DNA of 64,000 nucleotides from Symsagittifera roscoffensis (lineage: Eukaryota; Xenacoelomorpha; Acoela; Convolutidae): NCBI RefSeq assembly GCF_963678635.1, contig NW_026970808.1, positions 28,391-92,390 on the forward strand, written 5' to 3'. Every line of letters begins with the position of its first letter. The stretch's first letter is position 1. The notes beneath the pieces are model-generated. The model did not search any database and was not told the origin of the DNA. It saw only the letters and a list, made by a program, of their open reading frames with translations. Below, piece after piece: positions 35,150 to 46,246 of the stretch. The position numbers were made by a program, and so were the translations under genes.

Positions 35150-36616
35150 TATTCCAAAACTCATCAAACGTCAACCCCTTTCGGTTTTACATGTGAATAA
35201 CCAAAGACCCATGAAAAAAAAAAGATAATGATTTTAAAATGGTCTAAAGGGACGGGAGTCACATTGATTATTAATTTTCAATTAACAGCAGACGTGAAAG
35301 AGGATAGCGTGCAGAAAACAGAATTAAAATGAAGACAAATACTTGATTTTTAAATACTATCCCATATTAGCATTATATTTAGCAAGAAGTGTGCTGCATA
35401 AGCATGTGTGTCGATTAGCATATGTTAAATGCTTCAGCTAGGTATTTAGTGAAACTGCGATATTTTTTTGAACCACCAACGAAAGGAAAGATGAACTTTT
35501 TTGTTAATTGTTTCATTCATAAGTGTTTTTATCGGGCTCTAGGTTTTATAGATTCAAACAACTCTTAATTATCATCCAAAACATCACTTCAATATTTAAG
35601 AACAGAAAATCAAGAAATGAATTGAAAATTGTATTTTTAAATATTTTTATACCCCAATGTGACAAAAGAAACTGTGGTGCAGAGTGTTTTTTTTTCGCCA
35701 AATTTTTATTACATTAGTAAAAGCTCGCAGTGAATAAAATTTCATTTTCCAAGTAAGTTCTTTTTTATCGTCATTCGAGGACTTCAATAAATAATTCACA
35801 AAACTTGTATCTAGAAAAATTGTTCTACATATTTCCGATTTAGAACCGATTTATTTTTAGTTTTAGAACTGGTTTGTAGCTCCGATTTGTATCTAGGCTA
35901 TTTTAAACAAATAATTGATTGAGAGAGCATTTTTTATTGCTATTTATGCAATTCATGATTTTTTTGATACAATCAATTGAAAGAAACATTATTCTAAGAA
36001 TCAAAGAAGTGCACCATTATCTAATTGCACCCTCCCACTCCTACAAAAATTCCAAAGAAGAGATTTCCTATTGCTTTTGTATTTTTCTTCATTTTTCAGT
36101 TGCTTTAAGTGGACTTGGACTATCAAACATTTTATTCTACTTGCTATTGTTTCACATCACCCACGACTCCATCCTTCTCTTAAAACTGACAAAAACTGAT
36201 TCCAACTTTTTTAAAACAAAAAACGAATTGTTTTGCTAGTATATTGCACCCCGGATCAAATTATCATCCCCCCTCAGCCAGATAGACCAAGTTAAGATCT
36301 TCCACCCCAGCATTTAATTCGCATTAAATTTGGTAAGCGCTGCATGTAAAATGCTCGATTATTATTGGCTGAAAACTTCTAACTTAGAATCATGTTAAAT
36401 TCCTCCTCCCAAACGGCTTGGGGGGGGGTTGTTAACTTTGTCCTGCACCCCTTTGAAAAAACTTTGAACCCCTTAAGCTAAATTTTCATCAAGTTTGATA
36501 CTAAATCTTTTTTCTAAATAAATTTATTTGACTTCGAGCAAATCGATCGTCAGAAAATACTAGTTTCAAGTTTTTGTGCAGCTCTATTTAATGGATCGAT
36601 CAGCCCTTTTCTTTTT
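35150..36616. other. non-coding region
   Basis: No gene recognised. A plus-strand open frame at 35919-36239 (106 codons) starts only with TTG and has no recognisable motif. A run of ten G lies near 36420. Confidence 0.5.
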
Positions 36617-37144
36617 TGTTCCGACTTTTGCAACGAAAGAAACAAAATATTTGTGCTCAGGTAGTTTTTTTTATCAGAAAATCTACGATTTTTCAACTAG
36701 CCATTTTTGACAGAACTTAATTATATCATTCAAAAACTATTGTTTTCTGAGCCTAAACATGAAAAGTCATTTCAGCTGTGATCATTTTTTGCAAAGTCAT
36801 GGGGTCAACCATAGGTTATGGGGCAATTTTTGCCAATTTGGGACTATTAACGCACGATATGGTTCGCGCTATTAACGCGTAAGCGGAGATTTAATCCGTC
36901 TCAGAAATCATTCCAAATTGGTTGAACGAACCTTGTTTGCCATAATTGATTTGTTACAAGGAGCAAAATCTATCACTGTACTTTATATGGAGTGTGGGGT
37001 GATAATTTTCACAAAAACTCTCAAATTAAAAAAAAAATTCATTTTATTTTAATATATTTAAATTTTTCGTTTTTTTACTGCTCCATGCATTTTAAAAGGC
37101 AGTCGGAACATTCAGGGCTTTGCCCTGATACAAGCAGTCTTGTT
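36617..37144 (+). mobile_element. HINE-like repeat, copy 3 (full length)
   Basis: Begins TGTTCCGACTTTTG and ends AAGCAGTCTTGTT. The internal AGTCGGAACA inverts the 5' end exactly. The terminal hairpin is CAGGGCTTTGCCCTG. Same internal landmarks as copy 2. Confidence 0.75.
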
Positions 37145-37494
37145 TCTTCTCGTCGCGTCGTGTCGTAAAATAAGTCTGCAAAGCTATTTAAAAAGCTCGT
37201 TCAATTGAGATTTTTCCTCCCTTTGCAAGAAAATTTAATACAAAAAAGTTTATCATTTACAATTTGTTATTCAAGCAACCCGTTCGGGGTTTCTTCCATA
37301 TTTTTGTTTCTTGATTTTTGACTGATTGAAAAGTCTTCATTACTAAACCATCAGGATCCACTGTAGCTCCCTCAGTTTTGATAGTAAGCATTTTTGACTA
37401 ATGTCACTAGAGCAATTAATATCGAACTAGACAGGAAAAAGTTGATCTCAGAGTAGCCTCGCATTCCTGTTTTCTTTGACATCTGTTTCGACGC

Positions 37495-37730
37495 AGGCGA
37501 ATCAGAAAAAAACAGACCATGCTTTTAAGTAGTTTTTGGACAGTTTTGGCTCCCCCTAAAAATAGAACATCTTGGCGCTGAATGCACTTTTAGAACTAAC
37601 TTTCGGTCAGCCAGACAAAAATGGAGGTCTTAAATTAGTACCAAAGGGGAGACCTTATGGGTACTCAGGGGGTCGAACACCTGATGGAAGGCGTACACCC
37701 TAAGCCCCCGGCCCCCTAAATCAGCTACTG
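37495..37730 (+). mobile_element. hAT-type MITE relic
   Basis: Follows the 3' half of the MITE at 2973-3396 in the same orientation: GCTCCCCCT block, GGTCAGCCAGACAAAAATGG, GTACCAAAGG, GGGGGTCGAA, then CCCCCTAAATCAGCTACTGG in place of CCCCCTAAATCCGCCCCTGG. The left end is not identified. Confidence 0.5.
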
Positions 37731-38646
37731 GCTTACTCTCTTTGGTAAAGAATTTTTATTATTTTAACTTTTGTCTTTATCGAGACTCACACTCACATTT
37801 TTTTCAAAACTACAATTCTCATCAAAAATTGAACAGGAAATTTAATTATCCTGCTTTATAGTACCTTCGACAATTAGTTCTAATCAGTTCTCAAAATTAA
37901 GGTTAGCTTATGAATGAAATCAAATCAATAATTCCTGACTCCCAGATCGTTAGAAGGCATGCGACATCATTGAAAAGCAAGCTATTGTGTCATCTAATTT
38001 TCATCTCTTTTTTGTTAAAAAACATCAAATAGCTCATGATAACCAGCCAAATTAATTTTAAACTATATTACGTTTTGTTGTCTTAGCCCTTAAAATGATT
38101 AGATCTTATAGCATCTAACTTTTTAACGTTGTCAGGAGACAAATTTTCAAAAATCCGTTCTCAGAAAGTTTCATTTTTGAACAACATTTGAAAATAAATG
38201 CCATCGTATCTGAAAAAATAATAATCAACTTTTCACATAATTTAAAACACAATCCCGATCGAGATTATTAAGGTTTTCCTTGAATCTAAAATCATTTCTT
38301 TCAAATGCCTTATTTCATAATTTCAAATCATCCCTTTGAAAAGTGGCTGACAGTCAATGTTTTTTTTTCGATCATGTTCCAGCTCCAAATCAAGAGCCAG
38401 GACTAGCTTACTAAAACTGTCTATATTTGATTTTTTGGAGGAAACAAAAATCAAACATAGACGGTTTTAATAAGCTAGTCTTGGCTCCATTTGGGACCAC
38501 TTGTAAACCTTTTGCGGCGATCTTGTTTATGATCAGCAAATATGTTGGTCTAGCTAACTGCACATTAAAGTATGCATCTGTTCACAGTTTTGCGAACAAA
38601 AAAATCCGAAAAAAATTCATTTCTCGATCGGTTCAATTCAAGTTTT
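37731..38646. other. non-coding region
   Basis: No gene or repeat recognised. Confidence 0.5.
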
Positions 38647-38822
38647 GACCGTGCTCGAGGTATGTTTCGACCGTGCTCTAGGTATGTTTCGACCGTGCTC
38701 GAGGTATGTTTCGATCGTGCTCGAGGTATGTTTCGATCGTGCTTGAGTTATGTTTAGACCGTGCTCGATTGTGCTCAGCCGTGCTCGACTGTGCTGGACC
38801 GTGCTCGAGTTATGTTTCGAAT
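38647..38822. repeat. 22-bp minisatellite with a shorter-period core
   Basis: Five 22-bp units like GACCGTGCTCGAGGTATGTT followed by TC, then a run of 10-11 bp sub-units (CGTGCTCGAYT / GTGCTSRNCC), then one more full unit. Open frames on both strands are translated repeat. Confidence 0.88.
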
Positions 38823-39264
38823 TTGAGCTCGATCTGAAACGCTGCATCGGCTATTTTTTTTTTCGGTCGAGCCCTGACATGTGCTCGACTTTGAAAGTCG
38901 AAAAACAAAGTGAGCACCTCGACTCGGGATTCATAACTACATTTAGCATTGTCCATCAATTTTTCCTACACTTTTTTTACTTTACCTTCACCTCTTTATT
39001 AGCCCAGAATAAAATAGTATCTGCTCTAAATATACCTGAATCTTGCGGATCGATTCAATATTCACTACTACCGTTGATCCCATATCAGTCCGCCTCTAGG
39101 CTTTCGTGAGATCTAGCGATCAAGTAAAGTTTAGGTAAAGCTTGTTTTTTAAAAACGAAACCCAATGAAGAAGCGTCTTACAGGTCTCCCAAACCTCTTG
39201 TAATTTCACTCTCACTCGGATACCGTAGTTTTAGCATAAAAAATAATAGCATAAAAAACTATAA
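38823..39264. other. non-coding region
   Basis: Follows the minisatellite; no gene or other structure recognised. Confidence 0.45.
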
Positions 39265-39652
39265 CTTTCAAAAAGATATTCATTTAAATTTGAAACGATA
39301 TTTAACTTGTGATCATTTTCCCTAAAGTTATGGAGGTTTAAAGATTGCCATTTTGGCCAGTTTGGGACATTTACGCGTTATATATTTCGAACTATTAACG
39401 CTTAGGCGACGACTTCATTCACCTTAAGAATTGTTCCAAATTGGCTGAAGGAAGCATTTTTGTCATAATTAATTTGTTACAAGGAGCGAAACTATCATTT
39501 TGTACTTTATATGGCGCGGGGGGGGATGATTTTCAAGAAAAATCTCAATTAAGAAAAGTTATTTTTAATTTTCGTATGTTTTTATTGCTCCATAGACCTT
39601 AAAAGGCAGTCGGATCATTCACGGCTTCGCCCGGATACGAGCAGTCTTGTTT
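39265..39652 (+). mobile_element. HINE-like repeat, copy 4 (5' truncated)
   Basis: Joins the family consensus near the TTTGAAA..GATATTT segment and continues to CGGATACGAGCAGTCTTGTT. It lacks the 5' arm. It ends exactly where copy 5 begins. Confidence 0.7.
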
Positions 39653-40084
39653 TTCCCACTTTCGAAACGAAAGTAACGGAATATTTGTACTCGGGGTGGT
39701 TTTGAAAATTTCATGCAAAAAATATTGTTGCTTTGAGCTTCAAATTGAAAAGATATTTCACCTCTGATTTGCCAATTTAGAACAATTAACCCGCGATTTG
39801 TTTCGCAAAATTGATGCGTTTTGATCCGTCTTAGAAATTGTTCCAAATTGGTTAAAGGAAGGTTAACTGCCATAACTGATTTTTTAAGTATGAGCGAAAC
39901 ATGCGAAAATTTTAGTATTTGTGTATTTTATGACGTTTGGGGAGATAGTTTTCACAGAACTCTCAAATTTGAAAGAAAACGTTTTCGTTTCCCTGACTAG
40001 ATTTAACTTTTTAATGTTTTACTGTTCATTAGATTTTAAAAGGCAGTCGTTTTAGGGTTTCGCCTTGATACGAGCAGTCTTGTT
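39653..40084 (+). mobile_element. HINE-like repeat, copy 5 (head-to-tail with copy 4)
   Basis: Starts TTCCCACTTTCG directly after the TCTTGTT end of copy 4 and ends GATACGAGCAGTCTTGTT. It is internally shortened (about 430 bp), having lost part of the middle. A direct head-to-tail junction is typical of rolling-circle-type elements. Confidence 0.7.
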
Positions 40085-41799
40085 TATCTATACATTTTTT
40101 TACACAGTCCTTCTCACAATCTCGAGATTTCTGCTCGTATCAACTGATAATTCTGAGAATTGTGAAATTGCGAACATAAAGTGTTAGTTGTTTCCTGGCA
40201 ATTTTACAAGCTGAGGTTTGAATTAAATTGCAAAATGTCTGAAGACAAACAGTAAGTAAAATCAACCTTAATTATTGTAAGAAAGACGCCAAAATACTTT
40301 ATTTATTTGACCTGTTTCAATATTTTCCAGTTGCAATGTTTCCTCAAGTAGATTTGTGGAAGGAATAACTTGTTCTCCATCCTTTTTTCACCATTAAGGA
40401 AAGGCTTTACCTGAGCTGCGAAAAAAGCGACTTGATTGATTTCCAATGAAAACTATTTTCAGTCATAAATAAAAATTTAGTGATTCATCGCAACAATTCG
40501 GCTAATCTGAGTTTTTTTGTATTGATAATTTTAGTCTCTACTGAAACAATTTTATCAAGTTTCAATAAAAATTATATGCAGAAAGTAGATACGTATAAAG
40601 TAAAACTTGCACAAACTGAAACATATTAGGTGGACTGCTGGAAATTTCGGTTTTTGTTCTTTGTCGAAACAGTAAAACCAAGTTTCAGCTTAGATCGATT
40701 TTTTTATGTTCTGAATAGTTTTGAAATGATTTTATATAACTTTCAAAACTCAAAACTCAAAAATTTGATTTTATACACCCACAAGGCGACGAGTTGTGGC
40801 TAAATTTTTAGGAGTTAGCTTGAATGAATTTAGCCAATGGAAAACAAAGGTTAAATTTTTTGGACGTCTTTGATTTTCGGAAAACTTTAAGTGTTAAGAA
40901 TTCCTTGACAAACTGAAGCCAAGCCGAGAAAACCGGAGCATAGGTCAAATTAAGTTCCATTGGGAAGCTTGAAAATTTCATAAAGAAATCATTTATAACA
41001 CAAGTTTTAGAAGTCAAAATGAGCATAAGCACTATAACAAAGAGGAAGGAAAAAATGTCTTATTAAGCTAAAAAAAACAATCTAGGAAACTGGAACTGCG
41101 GATTGAAACTTTTCACCATTTTTGTTAAAGAAAAAACTATAGCTCAGAAGCTCCTAGAAAATGAAACAAGCAAATATTTGGTTTTACAGTTTACGATAAA
41201 AAAAACCTATTTAAGATTCGTATGCTCCAAAATCTAAGTTTAAACTGCTTTCTTTTTCTGAAAAAATTTTTAAACTCAAAAAGTATTCGAAAATATTTTC
41301 TAATTAAATCTCTTAAGATGACACTACCCAGCTTGAAAACATAAAACAAAAACAAAAGTCATTGAGGTTGTTTTTACGCTATTTCCAGTTCCTTGTCATT
41401 TTCATGATAACTAAAAAAGATGCTCTGCTCTCCATTCAACAAAAAAGTAATAATATGAAAAAAACACAAATCAAACCGCTCGTATTAGAACCTGAATAAC
41501 TTTTTAGGTTTTGTTCTGAACAAAACAGTCACAACGCACGAGTGAACGTGTTCACTGCGTTTATTGACATATAGTTTGGTTCTCTTTTGAAATTTTCAGC
41601 AAATAACTTCAAAGAACATAGGAAAATTTATTTTTAACAATTGTAATAACAAGCTAGAGCTGCGTTTTCTAACAACAGGACCTAAAGTTTTCATACCGCT
41701 GAATTTAGTGCCTTTTATATTGTTTATCAAGAAGCAGATGTCTACAAAACAATCAAAAGTAAAAAAAGTTATGGTGAAAAGTCTAAAAATCTAACCGTA
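40085..41799. other. AT-rich non-coding region
   Basis: No gene recognised. Confidence 0.5.
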
Positions 41800-42374
41800 T
41801 GCAAATATATGAAACAACATCTTTTCATAGTCAATGCAGTGATTACCTTTTGAAAAGTGTTAATTGAAACCTTCTCAAAATCTACTGCAATCTGTGAGGG
41901 CTCAAGGCCTGCGTTCATTTCTTTCAATTGTTTAAAGGCCCGAATATTTTACTCTTCACTTTTACTTTGAAGAAAAAAGAAAATTAAGAAAACAGTTTGA
42001 TCGTGAACAACAGCAGCAATTGTAAGTTTCGATAAATAACAGGGACACGCGATGAATGTCCCATCTGCATGCCAGATTAAGTTATTTTCCAAAGATTCTA
42101 AGTTTTCGTTGGTGGCAAATATTAACACTTGGTCTATGTCATCGGACCTTGAATGAAAAAGGAGGAAATATCCTCCTTCAGGGTCTTGCTCAATTCTCAA
42201 GGCACGGCAATATCTTGGATTGAGTGGGGGCTGAATTTGTCTTTTATTGAGTAGGGGGCTGCTCGTTGTCGCTGAACAGTTCTGGCGAGTGACTCGTACT
42301 TAGGTAAAAATCGAGTAATATCCGTGGCTAATATTCCCAGCGTTTTCTACGTAAATGATCCTCGGAGGCTCCAT
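41800..42374 (-). pseudogene. Mutator-like (MULE) transposase fragment, broken
   Basis: One minus-strand frame reads, from ATG 42374, through a TAA at 42300-42302, then a 117-codon open stretch to TAA at 41949-41951, and continues in frame afterwards. It contains FATNENLESL, then WHADGTF, then VVHDQTVFLIFFFLQ, and after the stop FKQLKEMN and IAVDFEKVSI. An aspartate in a DGTF motif and a second in a DFE motif, with this spacing, fit the MULE transposase catalytic domain. The third acidic residue and the C terminus are not visible, and no terminal repeats were found. Confidence 0.6.
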
Positions 42375-42651
42375 TGTTGTTTTTTCATTTCTGTTGCATA
42401 GCACGTTTAACCCTGAGTTTTAACAATTTTCTACAAGCCAAGAAAAAAATTTGACCCTCGCCCCACAGAAACGCATGTCTTGCAGTCATGCCAAGTTAAA
42501 GTTTTAAAAGAAACTAAAATTAGAAATTTCCTAATTTTAAATTTTTACTTTCGCGCACGTGTCAAAATTCTTGAACATTTTACTTCTTCCTCAAATGGAA
42601 TGTTTTTGTGACCATGTTCTCCAGATGTGCTGAGTGTCTCATCTGCGTTGG
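42375..42651. other. non-coding region
   Basis: Nothing recognised between the transposase relic and the next repeat copy. Confidence 0.4.
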
Positions 42652-43187
42652 CGGAATTTTTGGATATCATTCAAAAAATATTTGTTGTTTTGAGCTTAAA
42701 TTTGAAAAAAAAATTTTCACATGTGATCATTTTTCGTAAAGTTATGGGGGCTTAAAGATTTCCATTTTGGCCAATTTGGGACAATTAACGCGCGATATAA
42801 TTCGAGTAAGCGGAGATTTAGTCCGTCATAGAAATCGTTCCAAATTGGTTGATGAAAGCTTATTTGCAATAATTGATTTGGTACAAGGAAAGAAATCTAT
42901 AATTGTATTTTATATGGCGTGTGGGGGATGATTTTCACAAAAAAATCTCAAATTTAGAGATTTTTTTTTGAAATTTCATTTTAATACACTTAATATTTTC
43001 TAGTTATCACTCGTCCATGTACTTTGCATTGTATATGTCGTGTAGGGGGATGATTTTTTTTTTAAATCTCAAATGAAAAAAAATTTTTATTTTCATTACA
43101 TTTAATTTTTCATGCTCTTATTGCTCCATAGACTTTGAAAAGCTGTCGAAACATTCAGGGCGTCGCCCTATTACGAGAACTCTTGTT
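42652..43187 (+). mobile_element. HINE-like repeat, copy 6 (5' truncated, internal duplication)
   Basis: Begins inside the family at GGATATCATTCAAAAAATAT and ends TTACGAGAACTCTTGTT with a degraded hairpin (CAGGGCGTCGCCCTA). The segment around GTGGGGGATGATTTT occurs twice (about 42918 and 43040), so part of the 3' third is duplicated. Confidence 0.65.
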
Positions 43188-44272
43188 TCTTTTACAGGAA
43201 CAAATCAAAATTGCAACGCATCTTTGTACGTTTTTCACACATACTCTATGTCGAAAATTTTGCTCTAGGTATAACTGCTCCAACTGCTATAGTTTTTTGA
43301 AAAATCTATTCAGGGATATTTAAGATTTCTCCGAGATAAAGTTCAGTAGTGGCTAACATTTCTGATTGCTAGCATCAAATGGACTCGGCGTGTTTTGTCC
43401 TCAAAAAGTTGATTTGTCAATGTGAACCAAAATTGTTTCACCAATTAGCACAATTTACATAAAACAGAGTTTCATTTTTGACCCAAATTTATTTTTTGTA
43501 GCTGTTTTAATCGCAGCAAAATTGGACGAAGCCGAAAATGTTTTTGGCATTTTAGTGTAATTAAAGGATGTAATATCGTCGGCATTAAAAAAATTAATTA
43601 TACACAACTAAACATTCAACACAACTTTGAACCTTTTATCGTAGTACTCTGGTTTATCTGTTTTAATAGCGTTTCTATAGATAATTATGCCTAAAATCTT
43701 TCTGATTTCGAGAAATTGATGTCAGCAACCGAAAAAAATTCAATTCTTGTTTTGTTTCAAAGTATAAAATGTTAATAGCTTCAAATGCACATTGTTGAAG
43801 ATCAAAATTTTATAAAGATTTAGAAGAAGTGATCCATCAATTTTGCAAAAGCTTTTAAAAATTCATGTTAGAGTAAACAGTCTCTTTTTCGACTCAACTT
43901 TCATGGTCTAAGAAATTTTTCAATTTTTTGGAAACCGTGAATCTGGTTGTCAGTTAGAGAAAAATAATGGTTTCCCTTGACAAAATCGCTCAGAATTTTG
44001 TGTTCTTCTCGCGAATTTTGTGTTCTTCTCACTAAGAAAGAAAAGTTTTAGCGTCGGTATTCATAATTTCGATAGGTTTAAATTTTTGCAGTCAAAAATT
44101 GTTATTTTTTTAGGCAGGAATGCTATAACTACCAAACAAAAATTGACAATTAGAAAAAAAAACAATTCTTTGACAAAAAGACCCTTATATTTATTGACAA
44201 TTTTTTTTATCAGCCAGAAAAAAGCCCGGCTGCTCCAATGGTTTTTTGATGTTCAGTTTTCTAACTGGATTC
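43188..44272. other. non-coding region left of element 2
   Basis: No gene recognised. The plus-strand open frame from 44020 runs into the LTR of element 2 and is not a gene. Confidence 0.5.
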
Positions 44273-44276
44273 AGTA
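44273..44276. repeat. target-site duplication AGTA of element 2 (left)
   Basis: AGTA immediately before the LTR; matched by AGTA at 62244-62247 after the other LTR. Confidence 0.88.
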
Positions 44277-44686
44277 TGAGTTAGGACTGGTGTGTATAAC
44301 TCATAGAGTAATTTCGGATAGGGTACACCGTCTGCTCGTCACGCTATCTTATTTTCGGCCGGATAGATTCGTGCAACTTCTTAGTCTAATACCGATCCTA
44401 ATCTTACTCTTATACTATCTAGTCTCAGGTTGTTTAACTAGTCTCTGCTAGGCTCAATAGATCTAGGGTATACTGGTTTATTGCGGCTGCTGAAGTGCTC
44501 GGGAGAGTCCAACTAATTTCTAAGTTAAATTCAAATCTCTCTGGTGCTGAAATTACAAGTAACTTCAGCACTTACAAATAAGTGGGTTGTTAGTTAGATG
44601 GATCATGATTGGTTAATATTAAATACTTTACATTGGTAAAACATTTAATTTATCCAATCATAAAATATAGTTTAGATCAGGTTCCA
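44277..44686 (-). repeat. element 2, 3' LTR
   Basis: 410 bp, starts TG and ends CA. I found no difference from the LTR at 61834-62243. On the minus strand it has AATAAA (at 44477-44482), a likely poly(A) signal. GTGCTGAA (44544-44551) and TTCAGCAC (44564-44571) form a perfect 8-bp-stem hairpin. Confidence 0.97.
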
Positions 44687-44693
44687 CCCATCC
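44687..44693 (-). other. possible polypurine tract
   Basis: The minus strand reads CCCGGATGGG directly before the 3' LTR, giving only a short purine run, GGATGGG. It is conserved next to the LTR of element 1, but is shorter than typical tracts, so plus-strand priming here is uncertain. Confidence 0.4.
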
Positions 44694-46243
44694 GGGTTTT
44701 ACAGAGTTTTTTAGAACAGTTCCTCTGTAATTCAAGGGTGGATGATGGACGTTGGTATTTGGCGAACATCATAATTTTCTTCCGCTTCTTCTTGTGACAA
44801 CGACTGAGTCTCTGCAACAAAATCAATTCTGATTTCAGAATGGTTGGCTATGTCAGGTTTTTCTGTTCTTCGGGGAGAACTTCCTTTGTGTCTGATCTAG
44901 CTTGGGAATGGCGTGGAGATTGTGCGTGGAGGGGATGCCTGGTTACTCGGATCTGTACGTATACTTGAACATCGAGGTGGTCATTGGTCTAGTTCAATGA
45001 AGTCCTTTTCTGCGAAGTCAAGTCGTACTCTAAATCCTTTGAGTTGTGATTGTGAGCGGCATATCGATTGTAGTTGGTCATTCTCTCTCGAGTGTAGTGA
45101 GGTCGTCTTGTCTTTTGATGTTCGTCCTTGGTGTTGTATTCTGATCTATATATTGCATCATGTGATTTTACATTTTATAAAACTTTTATTAGTTTAATAT
45201 TTTTTAATAATGATTTTAGTTAGTTGTTTTCACAAAAGCTTTTTGTTTTAGTTCGGTTATTTTGAAGAGTTACTCACCCTTGAGTAGCTCTTATTAAAAA
45301 TAAAGGTGTGGTCACAAAGCGTGGATGTAGCGCGGTGGGTTAGGCCGGCTATAGAGCATGCTCAGGACGTCCTTCCTGGTGGGTTAGGCCAGGAGTGGGA
45401 GTATGATTTCATGCGGTTTTTGTGAGGGGTCCTGTTATGTGACAACGTTTTATGTTGGGTTTGTTGTGGTTTTTCTTATGTTTCGTTGGTTGTGTCCTTT
45501 TTTCAAAAATCAAATTGTTTGTGGTATGGGTTTGTCTTTCGACTTTTTTGTGTTTTATTATTTCTTTCTAAGACTTTGTAATAGTCTTCAAAAGAATAAA
45601 TTATCCAGTTTTAAACTGGGTTAATCCGGTTTGGGTACCGTTGGTTTCCTTTTCTTAGTCATGCTGTTATTCTATGATTTGTGGTATTTAGTAAGCTGCG
45701 TTGGTTAGTTTTGTTTAGTATATGATTCCTTTCCAACCGGGTTAAAGGAAAGTTTGAAACATGTTATTGTATGTTAGAGTTGTTGAGTGTGAAAACTTGA
45801 AACTGAAATTCATTATTTTAAACAATTCTTCGTGGGCGAGCTGTGCGAGTGTGGATAGAATTTCTGTGCGAATGAATGAAAATATCAAAAGGTTAGTACT
45901 GCAATTGCATTTTATTAATTTACTGCATAGAATTTGGAAATTTACTGCTAGTTATGGGGGAATTTTAAGATACAAATTTTCATCATAATTAGATTTACTG
46001 CTTTGGGGGAAAATTTTATAAATTAATTTACTGCATTGGTATTATATTTATTTAATTGTTGGTGCAAAAGTTTAATAGGGTCTTAAACAGTTTTGAAGAA
46101 GTTTGCTATTTTTTATTTTTCTTTTGTGAATTTTTCAGATGATCGAGGATGAAGGCTAAAAATCTAAAGAAAACATGAATAAAGAATGGTGAGTTTTTTC
46201 AATATTTTAATTAGTTAGTAATATTTACTTAATTCATACTTAC
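44694..46243 (-). other. element 2, 3' untranslated region
   Basis: About 1.55 kb with no long frame. Landmarks conserved with element 1: GGTGGGTTAGGCC at 45334-45346 and again at 45378-45390, with the palindrome GAGCATGCTC (45354-45363) between them, and five TTTACTGC-like motifs (about 45896-46034). Their conservation in a decayed copy suggests a function such as RNA processing, export or packaging, but none is shown. Confidence 0.65.
46164..46243 (-). other. putative intron directly after the ORF6 stop
   Basis: On the minus strand the ORF6 stop TAA is followed by CAG|GTAAGTATG, a near-consensus 5' splice site. A pyrimidine-rich TTTTCTTTAG about 80 nt later could be the acceptor. Element 1 keeps the donor (TAAG|GTAAGTATG, about 16975) in the same place. 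Confidence 0.5.
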
Positions 46244-46246
46244 CTG

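Noticed and set aside
35919-36239. 106-codon plus-strand hydrophobic open frame
   Set aside because: Starts only with TTG, has no recognisable motif and lies in AT-rich sequence where chance hydrophobic frames are common.
44020-44451. 143-codon plus-strand open frame (and the similar frame at 61781-62008)
   Set aside because: Both run through the LTR on the strand opposite to the element's genes; the shared C terminus is just LTR sequence.
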